52,298 nucleotides of DNA from Chitinophagaceae bacterium (GCA_019747705.1 JAIEQM010000128.1:1-52298), one strand, 5' to 3'; counted from the first letter of the stretch, positions 24,777 through 34,290 are shown. A program made the numbers and translations. The notes: generated by a model from the letters alone, not told the origin.

Positions 24777-26252
24777 ATGGCATCGGCAATTACTCCTAGA
24801 GATAAAGATTACAGTCAATGGTATAACGACCTGGTATTAAAAGGCGGGCTTGCAGATTACTCCGCAGTGCGTGGCTGTATGGTGATTAAACCCTATGGCT
24901 TTGCATTATGGGAAAATATGCGTGACCAGCTTGACAAAATGTTTAAAGACACCGGGCATGTAAATGCGTATTTTCCTTTGTTTATTCCTAAAAGTTTTTT
25001 GAGCAGGGAAGCTGCACATGTGGAAGGCTTTGCTAAGGAATGCGCCGTGGTTACGCATTACCGTTTAATGAATGATCCAAATGGTGGCGGCATTGTGGTG
25101 GATCCTGATGCAAAGCTGGAAGAAGAATTAATTGTTCGCCCCACTTCTGAAACCATTATCTGGAATACGTATAAAGACTGGATCCAATCGTACCGTGATT
25201 TGCCTTTGCTCATTAACCAATGGGCGAATGTGGTGCGCTGGGAAATGCGAACCCGTTTGTTTTTACGCACTGCTGAATTTTTGTGGCAGGAAGGGCATAC
25301 AGCACATGCAACTGCTGAAGAAGCAATTGCTGAAACAAAACAGATGCTGGATGTTTATGCTCAGTTTGCTGAAGAGTGGATGGCCGTGCCGGTGATTAAA
25401 GGTGTAAAAACAGCCAATGAACGTTTTGCGGGTGCAGAAGATACCTATTGCATTGAAGCATTGATGCAGGATGGCAAGGCATTGCAGGCGGGCACATCGC
25501 ATTTCCTGGGGCAGAATTTTGCCAAAGCCTTTGATGTGAAATTCAGCAATAAAGAAAACCAGTTGGAATATGTGTGGGCTACCAGTTGGGGAGTGAGCAC
25601 AAGATTAATTGGCGGGCTGGTAATGGCACACAGTGATGATGATGGATTAATAATGCCTCCTAAAATTGCACCGCTGCAGGTGGTGATTGTTCCTATTTAT
25701 AAAGGTGAAGAACAACTAAAAGCTATCAGTGAAAAAGTACTGGTACTGGTGAAGGAACTGAAAACATTGGGCATAAGGGTGAAGTATGATGATACAGATA
25801 ATGCAAGACCGGGCTGGAAATTTGCTGAGTATGAAATGAAAGGTGTGCCGGTGCGTATTGCTATTGGCGGCAGGGATTTGGAAAACAATACCGCTGAAGT
25901 GGCGAGGAGAGATGAAAAAACAAAACAAACGCTGAGTATGGATGGGTTATCATCAGCAATTAAAATATTGCTTGATGAAATACAGGCCAACATGTTTAAT
26001 AAAGCAAAAACCTACCGTGACAGCCATATTACCCAAGCCGATGCCTGGGATGATTTTGTAAAAATACTCAACGAAAAAGGCGGTTTTGTAAGCGCCCATT
26101 GGGATGGTACCGGTGAAACAGAAGATGCTATTAAAGAAAAGACGAAAGCTACCATCCGCTGTATTCCTTTGAATAATGAGCAGGAAGCCGGCAACTGTAT
26201 TTTAACCGGCAAACCTTCTGCACAAAGAGTACTGTTTGCGCAGGCTTATTAA
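24777..26252 (+). CDS. proS: Prolyl-tRNA synthetase
   Basis: This class II aminoacyl-tRNA synthetase of 491 residues is of the shorter archaeal/eukaryotic-like type (no editing insert between motifs 2 and 3). Motif 1 is in the N-terminal GYA-like segment, [15 protein letters not shown] is the Pro-type motif region, and [20 protein letters not shown] is motif 2. The anticodon-binding domain and the C-terminal zinc-like domain follow, with [10 protein letters not shown] near the end. It is essential for charging tRNA-Pro. A weak hairpin follows. Confidence 0.95.
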   Translation: MASAITPRDKDYSQWYNDLVLKGGLADYSAVRGCMVIKPYGFALWENMRDQLDKMFKDTGHVNAYFPLFIPKSFLSREAAHVEGFAKECAVVTHYRLMNDPNGGGIVVDPDAKLEEELIVRPTSETIIWNTYKDWIQSYRDLPLLINQWANVVRWEMRTRLFLRTAEFLWQEGHTAHATAEEAIAETKQMLDVYAQFAEEWMAVPVIKGVKTANERFAGAEDTYCIEALMQDGKALQAGTSHFLGQNFAKAFDVKFSNKENQLEYVWATSWGVSTRLIGGLVMAHSDDDGLIMPPKIAPLQVVIVPIYKGEEQLKAISEKVLVLVKELKTLGIRVKYDDTDNARPGWKFAEYEMKGVPVRIAIGGRDLENNTAEVARRDEKTKQTLSMDGLSSAIKILLDEIQANMFNKAKTYRDSHITQADAWDDFVKILNEKGGFVSAHWDGTGETEDAIKEKTKATIRCIPLNNEQEAGNCILTGKPSAQRVLFAQAY

Positions 26253-26283
26253 TTGTTGATTACTTCTTTAAAAAATTAAGGTG

Positions 26284-26312
26284 AAAGGATTGGTTAACAT
26301 TGCTGATCCTTT
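26284..26312 (+). terminator. Probable proS terminator
   Basis: AAAGGAT (26284-26290) pairs with ATCCTTT (26306-26312) and a T-rich tract follows. The loop is long (15 nt), so support is modest. Confidence 0.5.
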
Positions 26313-26333
26313 TTACTTTTATCTTTTGACCGT

Positions 26334-26660
26334 ATGACTTTGCTGGGTATGTATATCAATTTTGTTGAATGGCTGGAGGCACACATGCTCACCTGTCCCA
26401 GTAAAAAGTATTTACACATAGATTGTCCCGGTTGCGGATTGCAACGTGGGATTGTGGCGCTGATGAAAGGGGATGTGGCTGAAAGTTTGAGTGTGTACCC
26501 GGCAGCGTTGCCGATTGTGCTGATGTTTGGTTACTTGATACTGTACCTTCTGTTCCGTTTTAAAAAGGGTGAAATCTATTTGAGATATATGTTTATTGGC
26601 TGCAGCAGTATTATACTCGTCCATTATATTTACAGACTTATCACCCGTCAAATTTTTTAA
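26334..26660 (+). CDS. DUF2752 membrane protein
   Basis: The 108-residue protein has CPGCGLQRGIVALMKGD, the CPGCG(L)xR...GD signature of DUF2752. Two hydrophobic helices follow (about 53-73 and 84-101). The two cysteines of CPGCG could bind metal or be redox-active; the function is unknown. It is probably cotranscribed with the next gene (3-bp gap). Confidence 0.85.
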   Translation: MTLLGMYINFVEWLEAHMLTCPSKKYLHIDCPGCGLQRGIVALMKGDVAESLSVYPAALPIVLMFGYLILYLLFRFKKGEIYLRYMFIGCSSIILVHYIYRLITRQIF

Positions 26661-26663
26661 TGA

Positions 26664-26990
26664 ATGAATACAAACCAGCAAAGAGATTATTTAACCCCGG
26701 GATATGATGCACGACCGCCTCTGCCCAATGCAACTACCTCCTTAATCATGGGGATACTTTCAATCGTAATTTGTGGCATTGGTGTTGTGATGGGAATTAT
26801 TGGGGTAGTAATGGCCAATAAAGACCTTAAACTTTATAATAGTAATCCCGGAGTCTATAGTGATGCATCGCTCGGTCATACAAAAACAGGAAAAATCTGT
26901 TCAATTATTGGAATTATTCTTTCAGGTTTAATAATTGTGCTTTATATTGGCGGTATATTTTTAGCCATATCAACTAATAATTTTAAATAA
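26664..26990 (+). CDS. CCC-motif-like small membrane protein, paralogue 1
   Basis: The 108-residue protein has an N-terminal RPPLPNATTSLIMGILSIVI helix, a second helix, then NPGVYSDASLGHTKTGKICS and a C-terminal helix. The LPNAT-LGILSIV and NPGVY...KTGKI pattern is that of the Bacteroidota small 'CCC motif' membrane proteins, although the cysteine triplet is reduced to one Cys here. It is a tandem paralogue of the next gene. The function is unknown. Confidence 0.75.
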   Translation: MNTNQQRDYLTPGYDARPPLPNATTSLIMGILSIVICGIGVVMGIIGVVMANKDLKLYNSNPGVYSDASLGHTKTGKICSIIGIILSGLIIVLYIGGIFLAISTNNFK

Positions 26991-27018
26991 AAACTTTAAC
27001 AATCAAAACCAACTTACA

Positions 27019-27336
27019 ATGGATCAGCAACAACCACAACAACCAATGGTACAACCACCTTTGCCTAATGCTACCTTAATCCTGGTGCTGGGCATTCTTT
27101 CAATTGTTGTATGTTTAATTACAGGCATTATTGCCCTGGTAATGGCTAAAAAAGAAATGGCTTTATATGACGCCAACCCGGGTGTTTATTCCCAGGCATC
27201 TTATAACAATGTAAAAACGGGCCGTATCTGTGCAATAATTGGTATTGTATTGCAGGGCATCGGTTTATTAATCTACATTGCATTTATTGTTTTCTTTGCA
27301 GCAGCAGTGGGAGCAGCAGGAGGATTTAATAACTAA
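27019..27336 (+). CDS. CCC-motif-like small membrane protein, paralogue 2
   Basis: The 105-residue protein is a clear tandem duplicate of the preceding one: PPLPNATLILVLGILSIVVC, then MALYDANPGVYSQASYNNVK and TGRICAIIGIVLQG. The N-terminus is Gln-rich (MDQQQPQQPMVQ). The two leaders are similar (AATCAAAAC before each of this gene and the DUF5362 gene). A strong terminator closes the group. Confidence 0.75.
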   Translation: MDQQQPQQPMVQPPLPNATLILVLGILSIVVCLITGIIALVMAKKEMALYDANPGVYSQASYNNVKTGRICAIIGIVLQGIGLLIYIAFIVFFAAAVGAAGGFNN

Positions 27337-27357
27337 GAGCATAACTTAATTATTCAA

Positions 27358-27385
27358 AGCCGCTCAATATTCGAGTGGCTTTTTT
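27358..27385 (+). terminator. Terminator after the paralogue pair
   Basis: AGCCGCTC (27358-27365) pairs with GAGTGGCT (27373-27380), with one G-T pair, followed by five Ts. Confidence 0.88.
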
Positions 27386-27438
27386 ATTTTTAAAAAATGC
27401 AAAATCTTTACTTTTACTGAAATCAAAAACTAACTTTT

Positions 27439-27885
27439 ATGGATCAAAACGAAACAGTTTTTAAACTGGAAGTGGAAGAAACTTCTTCCCGCTTTTTATC
27501 TGAAACGGCCAAATGGGCCAAATTTCTTTCCATACTTGGATTTGTACTAACCGGTATAATTGTAATCATTGCCATTTTTGCGGGCACTTTTTTGGCATCA
27601 ATGTCCGGAGGAATGAGTGAAAGTGTGTTGCCTGCTGGTTTTTCAATTATCATCACCATCGTTTATTTAGCTTTTGCTTTGCTTTACTTTTTTCCCTGTT
27701 TATACCTGTACCGTTTTTCATCAAAAATGAAACAGGCCCTGCTGGAAAATAACCAGGTACAACTCAACTCATCTTTTGAAAACCTTAAAAGCTGTTTTAA
27801 ATTTATGGGTATAATGGCTATTGTGATTATTTCTATTTACATCCTTTTGTTTTTGTTTGGAGGTTTGGCCAGCCTGATGAGATAA
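27439..27885 (+). CDS. DUF5362 family membrane protein
   Basis: The 148-residue protein has four hydrophobic helices. LSETAKWAKFLSILGFVLTG and the central FPCLYLYRFSSKMKQAL, then SSFENLKSCFKFMGI, match the family I know as DUF5362. It has a cytoplasmic N-terminus and no signal peptide. Its leader before the ATG resembles that of the preceding paralogue. The function is unknown. Confidence 0.78.
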   Translation: MDQNETVFKLEVEETSSRFLSETAKWAKFLSILGFVLTGIIVIIAIFAGTFLASMSGGMSESVLPAGFSIIITIVYLAFALLYFFPCLYLYRFSSKMKQALLENNQVQLNSSFENLKSCFKFMGIMAIVIISIYILLFLFGGLASLMR

Positions 27886-27911
27886 TAAAACGAATACAGT
27901 AAACAAAACAT

Positions 27912-27937
27912 CTGCTTCCTGTGAAGCGGCTGTTTTT
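27912..27937 (+). terminator. Terminator after the DUF5362 gene
   Basis: CTGCTTC (27912-27918) pairs with GAAGCGG (27923-27929), followed by TGTTTTT, between convergent genes. Confidence 0.6.
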
Positions 27938-28718
27938 ATTCTTTTGTGGCGAGGTAATTATAATCTGCCATCAACCGTTCCAAAAACAAATCCACTTCAA
28001 GATCGGTTTTTAGTTGAAGTACCGATTTAATTCTGTCAGCAATACGATGTGCCGTTTCATACCGCTGTGTTTTGTACATATCATTCAAAACAGTTTTGAT
28101 GGTATTGATATCCCTGTCGCTCAGTTTCATTACCTGCGGAAACATCACTTCATACGTTTTGGAACTCACCTCCATAAAAATGGTATCATGTATGGAACTG
28201 TTGATTTTTGTATTTACCACAACGGTGCTGGCAGCCAAATCACCCAGACGTTGACTCTTGCCTGAAACAGCAATAATAATCACCACAATAACACCATAAA
28301 ACCCCACCTGGAATAATTGAATAAGAATAAAAAGGCCAGGAAACACAAATGAAAAAGTGAGCGGCCATTCCCACACACGGAAAAACCACCGGATGAGGTA
28401 CTGGCTGATGGTGGGGTCGCCGCCTTCTTTACTCATCACCCGTATGCCCAATGCTTTCTTACCGGCGCTCTGCCCGTGAAAAGCTACTTCACAAACCAGG
28501 TGATAAAGCAGGATGGGCACAGAAACCACCAGCAGATCAATAGCAAAATATAAATCATTACTATTATTGATTGCAGAAGCGAGTACAAAACGCATGATGT
28601 ATGAATACAAAATCATAATCACCAGGTCGAGCAGGGAAGCCAGCAACCGTTTATGAAACGGTGCAATTTCAAAGTCAAGGGCAATATTAAAGGGTGTGCT
28701 TATCTGAACAGACGACAT
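27936..28718 (-). CDS. RDD family membrane protein
   Basis: The RDD domain (about 15-165) has RLLASLLDLVIMILYSYIMR and the following helix pairs with GQSAGKKALGIRV. A soluble C-terminal extension (about 185-260, VMKLSDRDINTIKTVLNDMY) is helical. It is divergent from the SpoIIM-like gene. In this lineage RDD proteins are usual members of the MoxR/DUF58 membrane cluster that follows on the other strand. Confidence 0.85.
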   Translation of the reverse strand: MSSVQISTPFNIALDFEIAPFHKRLLASLLDLVIMILYSYIMRFVLASAINNSNDLYFAIDLLVVSVPILLYHLVCEVAFHGQSAGKKALGIRVMSKEGGDPTISQYLIRWFFRVWEWPLTFSFVFPGLFILIQLFQVGFYGVIVVIIIAVSGKSQRLGDLAASTVVVNTKINSSIHDTIFMEVSSKTYEVMFPQVMKLSDRDINTIKTVLNDMYKTQRYETAHRIADRIKSVLQLKTDLEVDLFLERLMADYNYLATKE

Positions 28719-28809
28719 ACAATTGTTTGCAGGTGTAAATTAAAGGAATATTTTTTTTCATCATTGAATTGTTTTCAGAAATTACTTGTTATTTTGAGCA
28801 GTATATAAT

Positions 28810-29820
28810 ATGAGAGAAGCGCTGTTTATAAAGAAGAATGCTGAAAAATGGAATGAATACCAGTACCTGCAAACCAACGATCCGGACCAGGTGGCTGACC
28901 GTTTTATTACCCTGCTGGATGATCTTTCGTATTCCAAAACATTTTACCCGCACAGTAAAGTAACCAAATGGATCAACAGCCTGGCTGTGAGTATTTATCA
29001 AACGGTTTATCAAAACAAAAAACAGCGTTTTTCAAGACTCATTAATTTCTGGAGGTATGAATTACCGCTCCTCTTCCGCAAGCACCATAAAGTACTTCTT
29101 TATACATTTCTCATTTTTATTTCCTTTTGTTTAATGGCGGTGTTTTCATCTATGAAGGAAGATGATTTTGTGGAAGGTGTTATGGGCAAACGCTATGTGG
29201 CCATGACAGAAGATAACATTGAAAAAGGCGATCCCTTTGGTGTGTACAGGGATGAAAGCAGGTTTGTAATGTTTGTGCGTATTGCATTTAACAATATACG
29301 TGTTGGTTTTTTGATGGTGGCTGGTGGAATCTTTTTTGGCATCGGCACACTTTATCTCTTGTTTTACAACGCCATTATGCTGGGCAGTTTTCAGTACATG
29401 TTTTTTGCAAAAGGGCTGGGCTGGCAATCTGTTCTTGTAATATGGATACATGGTACGCTTGAAATTTCGGGAATGATACTGGAATGCTGTGCAGGTTTTA
29501 TTATTGCAAGAAGTATTTTATTCCCCGGCACTTTTTCAAGATGGCTTTCCATTAAAAGAGGTGTGAAAGATGCCGTAAAACTATGTATGGCCATTGTACC
29601 TATTACATTAACTGCAGCCTTTCTTGAAAGTTATGTTACTTATCTCAGCTCCAATGCTTTTGATAAAACAACCAATGTTTCGTTACCCACCCCGGTAAGC
29701 ATTTCCATTCTTGCGGCATCACTTTTTTTTATGGTTTGGTATTTTGTTATTTATCCTGTCATCCTGGAACAAAGGGTGAAAAGAAATCCTGAACTGGCTT
29801 TAAAAATTAATGCGAGATGA
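28810..29820 (+). CDS. Stage II sporulation protein M-like (DUF95) membrane protein
   Basis: The 336-residue protein starts with a cytoplasmic helical part (MREALFIKKNAEKWNEYQ) and has about six membrane helices. FNNIRVGFLMVAGGIFFGIG and IWIHGTLEISGMILECCAGF are the SpoIIM/DUF95 core, whose conserved His/Glu-type motif (HGTLEI) is visible. Bacteroidota do not sporulate, so the name is only by homology. It is the first gene of a five-gene operon, overlapping the DUF4129 gene as ATGA. Confidence 0.88.
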   Translation: MREALFIKKNAEKWNEYQYLQTNDPDQVADRFITLLDDLSYSKTFYPHSKVTKWINSLAVSIYQTVYQNKKQRFSRLINFWRYELPLLFRKHHKVLLYTFLIFISFCLMAVFSSMKEDDFVEGVMGKRYVAMTEDNIEKGDPFGVYRDESRFVMFVRIAFNNIRVGFLMVAGGIFFGIGTLYLLFYNAIMLGSFQYMFFAKGLGWQSVLVIWIHGTLEISGMILECCAGFIIARSILFPGTFSRWLSIKRGVKDAVKLCMAIVPITLTAAFLESYVTYLSSNAFDKTTNVSLPTPVSISILAASLFFMVWYFVIYPVILEQRVKRNPELALKINAR

Positions 29821-30611
29821 GGAAAACCCTGTGGAAACTTTTTTTTGCTGCTGTCTTTTTTTCCTGTTCCGTGATGACTGGTTTTACACAAACAGCCGTT
29901 GATACAGTGATTACATCTGTTGAACCCCGGGTTGACACAAGTTATACCGAAACAGATGATAATAATACTTACGTGGAAGTATATGATACCACACTTTCTG
30001 AAATTAGTGTTCGTTTTCCCAAAGACAGTTTAAGGGAGTTGATGCAAATTAAAGAATTCAAAAAACTTAAAAACCTTGATTCACTTTTAAAAGCATACCA
30101 GGATGAAGAACTTGCGCTCCAAAAAAAGCAAAAGCCAACATCACTTAAAAGTGTTATTACGTTTTTTGAAATTCTCCGTATCCTGTTTTGGGTATTAATC
30201 ATTGGCGCCGTTCTTTTTCTTATCTACAGGTTGTTTCTTTCAGAAAAGGGATTGTTTTCAGCTCCTATGCGCAACAAACACCAGTTGGAGGAAGAAGAAG
30301 ATATTAGAGATGATGATTTGTTACAGCGCAGGATTTCCGAAGCAGAACGTGAAGGTAATTACAGGCTGGCAGTGCGTTATCAATTTCTGCAGGCTTTAAA
30401 TACACTTGCCAGGCGGAGTTGGATCAACCTGTCGCCGGATAAAACCAATTATCAATACCTCCGTGAACTCAGCGGTAAACCAATCCGTAATGATTTTGCA
30501 CGCATTGCCCTGCATTATGAATATGCATGGTATGGAAACTTTGATGTGAACAGTGATATTTATCATACTATTAAAAAAGAGTTTTCATCTTTTCAATTAA
30601 AACTGAAATAA
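29817..30611 (+). CDS. DUF4129 membrane protein
   Basis: The 264-residue protein has a signal peptide or anchor (1-25), a periplasmic part with acidic Thr/Asp-rich sequence, and a membrane helix at about 116-140 (ILRILFWVLIIGAVLFLIYR). A cytoplasmic C-terminal domain (about 165-262) carries YRLAVRYQFLQALNTLARRS and DFARIALHYEYAWYG, the DUF4129 signature. It is coupled to the SpoIIM-like gene, and the DUF4350 gene follows at 1 bp. Confidence 0.87.
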   Translation: MRKTLWKLFFAAVFFSCSVMTGFTQTAVDTVITSVEPRVDTSYTETDDNNTYVEVYDTTLSEISVRFPKDSLRELMQIKEFKKLKNLDSLLKAYQDEELALQKKQKPTSLKSVITFFEILRILFWVLIIGAVLFLIYRLFLSEKGLFSAPMRNKHQLEEEEDIRDDDLLQRRISEAEREGNYRLAVRYQFLQALNTLARRSWINLSPDKTNYQYLRELSGKPIRNDFARIALHYEYAWYGNFDVNSDIYHTIKKEFSSFQLKLK

Positions 30612-30612
30612 A

Positions 30613-31824
30613 CTGAAACAACTTACAAAATATAGCATCGTTTTTTTGCTGGCCTATTTTTTTATTTCCTGCAGCAATAAAAGAACAAAGTTGCCGGACA
30701 TGAGTCCTGTTTTTTCGATGAACAGTAAAAAACCATTTGGTACTTATGCTTCAGAAAAAATGTTTTCATGGGAATTCAATACCCACTGGGTCTATAAAAA
30801 CAAAAAGAATTTTGCAGAAGCATCAAAAAGTATTGAAGGCAAGCGAAACCTGTATTTTATTATTGCTAATGAACTCATTTTATCAGATGAAGATGTAAAT
30901 GCCATGCTCAATTATCTGAGCGAAGGCAACCAGTTATTTATTGCAGCAAATGATATTGACTATAAATTACTGGATACATTAAGTGTAAAAGTGGATGATG
31001 GCAGCAGCCTCCCCAGTTTATTTGGAAACGCTGACGATGCAAATTTGATGCGGCGCACCAATTTATATTTTGCTGATACTGCAAGAAATTCAAACAGACA
31101 ATATGGTTTTTTTTATTACCCGTTTACAGAAAATTTTTCAAATTTCGATTCATCACAAATCAATATCCTTGGCCTGGGTGATAAAAAGAAACCTGATTTT
31201 ATCTCCTTTACCCATGGCAACGGAAGAATTTTCCTTCACCTTCACCCGGCTGCATTTTCCAATTATTTTTTAATCAAAGAAGATAATCACGAATATGTGC
31301 AGAATGTATTAAGCTATCTGAATGCAGACCGTAAAACAATTTACTGGGATGATTATTACCGCATGGGCATTTACCCAAGTGAAAGTTTTTCTTCTCTGGG
31401 GGTTTTCTTTAAATACCCTCCGTTAAAATGGGCGCTACTCATTATTATTTTTACAGCGCTGGCCTATATCATCACCAGTTTAAACAGGAGGCAGCGTGTG
31501 ATCCCTGTAATCCCTCCCAATACCAACTCCAGCCTTTCGTTTGTAGATACCATTGGCAGGCTGTACCTGCAGCATAAAGACCATCACAATATTGTACACA
31601 AAATGGTTACTTATTTTATGGAAAAAATAAGGACCCGTTATTACCTCAACACTGCGCATGTAAACAGTGAATTCATTTCATCGTTATCAAGAAAAAGCGG
31701 TGTACAGGAAACAGAAGTAAAATCCCTTTTTCAATACATCAATCAATTACAGGAGGCGCCTGAGATTTCAGATGAACAGTTGCTGGAACTCAACAACCGA
31801 ATGTTACCATTTTTTAAAACATAG
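30613..31824 (+). CDS. DUF4350 lipoprotein
   Basis: The protein has a periplasmic DUF4350-type domain (NELILSDEDVNAMLNYLSEG, GRIFLHLHPAAFSNYF). A membrane helix (WALLIIIFTALAYIITSL) and a cytoplasmic tail of about 115 residues follow. The first in-frame ATG lies inside the mature protein, so the start is non-ATG. The CTG at 30613, 1 bp after the previous stop, gives KQLTKYSIVFLLAYFFISC, a complete lipoprotein signal with Cys20. The TTG at 30646 would leave only 8 residues before the Cys and no basic residue. I prefer CTG, by inference. Confidence 0.8.
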   Translation: MKQLTKYSIVFLLAYFFISCSNKRTKLPDMSPVFSMNSKKPFGTYASEKMFSWEFNTHWVYKNKKNFAEASKSIEGKRNLYFIIANELILSDEDVNAMLNYLSEGNQLFIAANDIDYKLLDTLSVKVDDGSSLPSLFGNADDANLMRRTNLYFADTARNSNRQYGFFYYPFTENFSNFDSSQINILGLGDKKKPDFISFTHGNGRIFLHLHPAAFSNYFLIKEDNHEYVQNVLSYLNADRKTIYWDDYYRMGIYPSESFSSLGVFFKYPPLKWALLIIIFTALAYIITSLNRRQRVIPVIPPNTNSSLSFVDTIGRLYLQHKDHHNIVHKMVTYFMEKIRTRYYLNTAHVNSEFISSLSRKSGVQETEVKSLFQYINQLQEAPEISDEQLLELNNRMLPFFKT

Positions 31825-31827
31825 TTT

Positions 31828-32805
31828 ATGGAGAATGAAATTTTTCAGCAGCGTACTGATTTAACTGATCTCAACAATACCATTACCGCCATCCGTGAAG
31901 TGGTGGGAAAAATTATTGTGGGCCAGGAACAAATGATTGACCTCATGATTGCAGGGATTCTTGCAGATGGACATATTTTAATTGAAGGCGTGCCCGGCGT
32001 TGCCAAAACATTGGCGGCTAAACTCATGGCCAAATTAATTGATGCCGATTTTTCACGCATACAGTTTACACCGGATTTAATGCCAAGCGATGTGCTGGGT
32101 ACTTCCGTGTTCAATCCCAAAGAAGCAGGCTTTCAGTTTAAAGCCGGGCCTTTGTTCAGCAATATTGTACTCATTGATGAAATTAACCGGGCCCCGGCCA
32201 AAACACAATCAGCTTTATTTGAAGTAATGGAAGAACGGCAGGTTACAGTTGACGGAACAACTTATCCCATGCAGATGCCATTTATGGTACTGGCAACCCA
32301 AAACCCCGTTGACCAGGAAGGAACGTACCGTTTACCCGAAGCACAACTCGATCGTTTTCTTTTTAAAATTGAAGTGAATTATCCAACGCTGGAACAGGAA
32401 ATACACATCCTGCAAAATCAGCATCAGAGCGACAACCGGCATTTGCTCAATGGTGTAACAAAAGTACTTTCATCACCTGATATTGCACGCTACCGTGAAA
32501 GTGTACGCAATTTATTAATTGAACAAAAGTTGCTGGAGTTTATTGCAAAAATTGTAAGTGAAACCAGAAATAATCCTTCTTTATTCCTGGGCGCATCACC
32601 ACGTGCATCGTTAGCCATTGTAAAAGCTTCAAAAGCTTTTGCTGCTATGATGGGCAGGGATTTTGTAACACCTGAAGATATTGTGGAAGTGGCGCCGCAT
32701 GTACTCCGCCACCGCATCATCCTCACACCCGAAAAAGAAATGGAGGGATTAACAGCGGATGAACTCATTGACCGTATCATCAAATCCATTGAAATACCAA
32801 GATAA
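31828..32805 (+). CDS. MoxR-family AAA+ ATPase
   Basis: The 325-residue ATPase has Walker A GVPGVAKT (54-61), Walker B VLIDEIN (114-120), the MoxR segment GRSALFEVMEERQ-like (KTQSALFEVMEERQVTV), and sensor PFMVLATQNPVDQEG. MoxR proteins act as chaperone-like ATPases, often paired with vWA-domain proteins, here DUF58. It follows the DUF4350 gene after 3 bp and precedes the DUF58 gene by 5 bp. Confidence 0.95.
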   Translation: MENEIFQQRTDLTDLNNTITAIREVVGKIIVGQEQMIDLMIAGILADGHILIEGVPGVAKTLAAKLMAKLIDADFSRIQFTPDLMPSDVLGTSVFNPKEAGFQFKAGPLFSNIVLIDEINRAPAKTQSALFEVMEERQVTVDGTTYPMQMPFMVLATQNPVDQEGTYRLPEAQLDRFLFKIEVNYPTLEQEIHILQNQHQSDNRHLLNGVTKVLSSPDIARYRESVRNLLIEQKLLEFIAKIVSETRNNPSLFLGASPRASLAIVKASKAFAAMMGRDFVTPEDIVEVAPHVLRHRIILTPEKEMEGLTADELIDRIIKSIEIPR

Positions 32806-32810
32806 ACCAG

Positions 32811-34151
32811 ATGCTGCTGCGCCGTTTACTTTTCAGTTTTTATTTAACGCCACGCCTTTATTTATTGCTGGGTGTGAGTGTGTTGTTTTTTTTGCTGCGT
32901 TTCTTTTTTGAATGGATGGGCGACTTTCCCTGGATTTTCTTTGGTGTGCTGATGGTGGCATTGGCGGCCGATTATTTTTTTCTTGTTATACTCAACCGTG
33001 TGCCTGTAATGCAAAGAAGGCTGCCGGAACGTTTCAGTAACGGGGATGATAATGATGTGGCCATTACGCTCCAAAACAATTACCCCTTTAGCATTAAAGC
33101 TGAAGTAATTGATGAGTTACCGGTTCAGTTTCAGCAACGGAATTTTTCATTGCATGCACCAATGCGGGCAGGTGAAGAAAAAGTAATTCATTATAAACTG
33201 CGCCCTGTTGAACGTGGGGCTTATTATTTTGGCAAACTACGTGTATATGTGCGTTCGCTTATGGGTTTGCTGGAGCGCAAGTTCACAGGTGAAGAAGATG
33301 CAATGGTGCCTGTATATCCCTCTTTTTTGCAGATGCGTAAATATGAATTGATTGCACAGGCGGCGCAAATTGTACAGAGCGGAAACAAACGCATCCGTAA
33401 GATTGGCCACAGTATGGAGTTTGAACAGATTAAAGAATATGTGCAGGGTGATGATGTGCGCACGCTCAACTGGAAAGCCACTGCACGCAAAGGCAGCTTA
33501 ATGGTAAACAGTTATACGGATGAAAAAAGCCAGCAGGTGTATTGTGTAATTGATAAAGGCCGTTTGATGAAAATGCCGTTTAACGATATAACACTGCTGG
33601 ATTATGCTATTAATGCCAGCCTTGTACTTTGTAATGTGGCATTAAACAAACAGGATAAGTTTGGATTGATTACGTTTGACAATAAAGCAGGAACGGTGCT
33701 GATAGCCGATCGCAAACCGGTACAGCTTGAAAAAGTACTGCAGCAGCTATACAATCAGCAGACAGCATTTTTGGAAAGTGATTTTGAATTGCTTTATACC
33801 AGAACAAGGGCGCTGGTAAAACAAAGAAGCCTGCTTATTTTGTTTACCAATTTTGAAAGCCTCAGTGGTTTGCACCGCCAGATGCATTACCTGAAACGCT
33901 TAGCTAAATATCATTTACTGCTGGTGGTATTTTTTGAAAACACAGAGCTCACCGCCAAGGCTGAAGAAAATGCAGAAGACCTGGAAGAGTTATACATTAA
34001 AACCATTGCCGGCAAATATGTTCATGAAAAACAACTCATCGTAAAAGAGTTGCAGAATGCCGGCATCTTAAGTATTCTTTCTCCACCTGAAAAAGTTACC
34101 GTAAACGCCATCAATAAATACATTGAGATTAAAACAAGACAGGCGATTTAG
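32811..34151 (+). CDS. DUF58 (vWA-like) membrane protein
   Basis: The 446-residue protein has two membrane helices near the N-terminus (about 16-32 and 41-61), an immunoglobulin-like segment, then the DUF58 signature GDDVRTLNWKATAR (213-226). A vWA-like domain follows (VYCVIDKGRLMKM, KQRSLLILFTNFES). It is the usual partner of MoxR ATPases and the last gene of the operon. Confidence 0.93.
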   Translation: MLLRRLLFSFYLTPRLYLLLGVSVLFFLLRFFFEWMGDFPWIFFGVLMVALAADYFFLVILNRVPVMQRRLPERFSNGDDNDVAITLQNNYPFSIKAEVIDELPVQFQQRNFSLHAPMRAGEEKVIHYKLRPVERGAYYFGKLRVYVRSLMGLLERKFTGEEDAMVPVYPSFLQMRKYELIAQAAQIVQSGNKRIRKIGHSMEFEQIKEYVQGDDVRTLNWKATARKGSLMVNSYTDEKSQQVYCVIDKGRLMKMPFNDITLLDYAINASLVLCNVALNKQDKFGLITFDNKAGTVLIADRKPVQLEKVLQQLYNQQTAFLESDFELLYTRTRALVKQRSLLILFTNFESLSGLHRQMHYLKRLAKYHLLLVVFFENTELTAKAEENAEDLEELYIKTIAGKYVHEKQLIVKELQNAGILSILSPPEKVTVNAINKYIEIKTRQAI

Positions 34152-34220
34152 TTTTAATAAAGATTTTATTATTATTTTCTATTACAAGCAAACGAATTGC
34201 ATTAGATAAAATTTAAAATA

Positions 34221-34274
34221 AGCAGGGGCTGTGCTTTGATGGCTTCACACTTTGGGAAAGTGAGATGGGGGCTG
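34221..34274 (+). repeat. Dispersed palindromic repeat, type 2, copy 1
   Basis: AGCAGGGGCTG, then CTGTGCTTTGATGGCTTC, a short palindromic core (CACTTTGGGAAAGTG) and GGGGGCTG. The same block with a G/C-rich core recurs at 49530-49584. It ends just before the truB promoter. Confidence 0.65.
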
Positions 34275-34282
34275 TTTCCTCC

Positions 34283-34290
34283 TATCTTTG
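34283..34290 (+). promoter_or_regulatory. -7 box of truB
   Basis: TATCTTTG ends 6 nt before the ATG at 34297, predicting an mRNA with almost no 5' leader. Confidence 0.55.
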
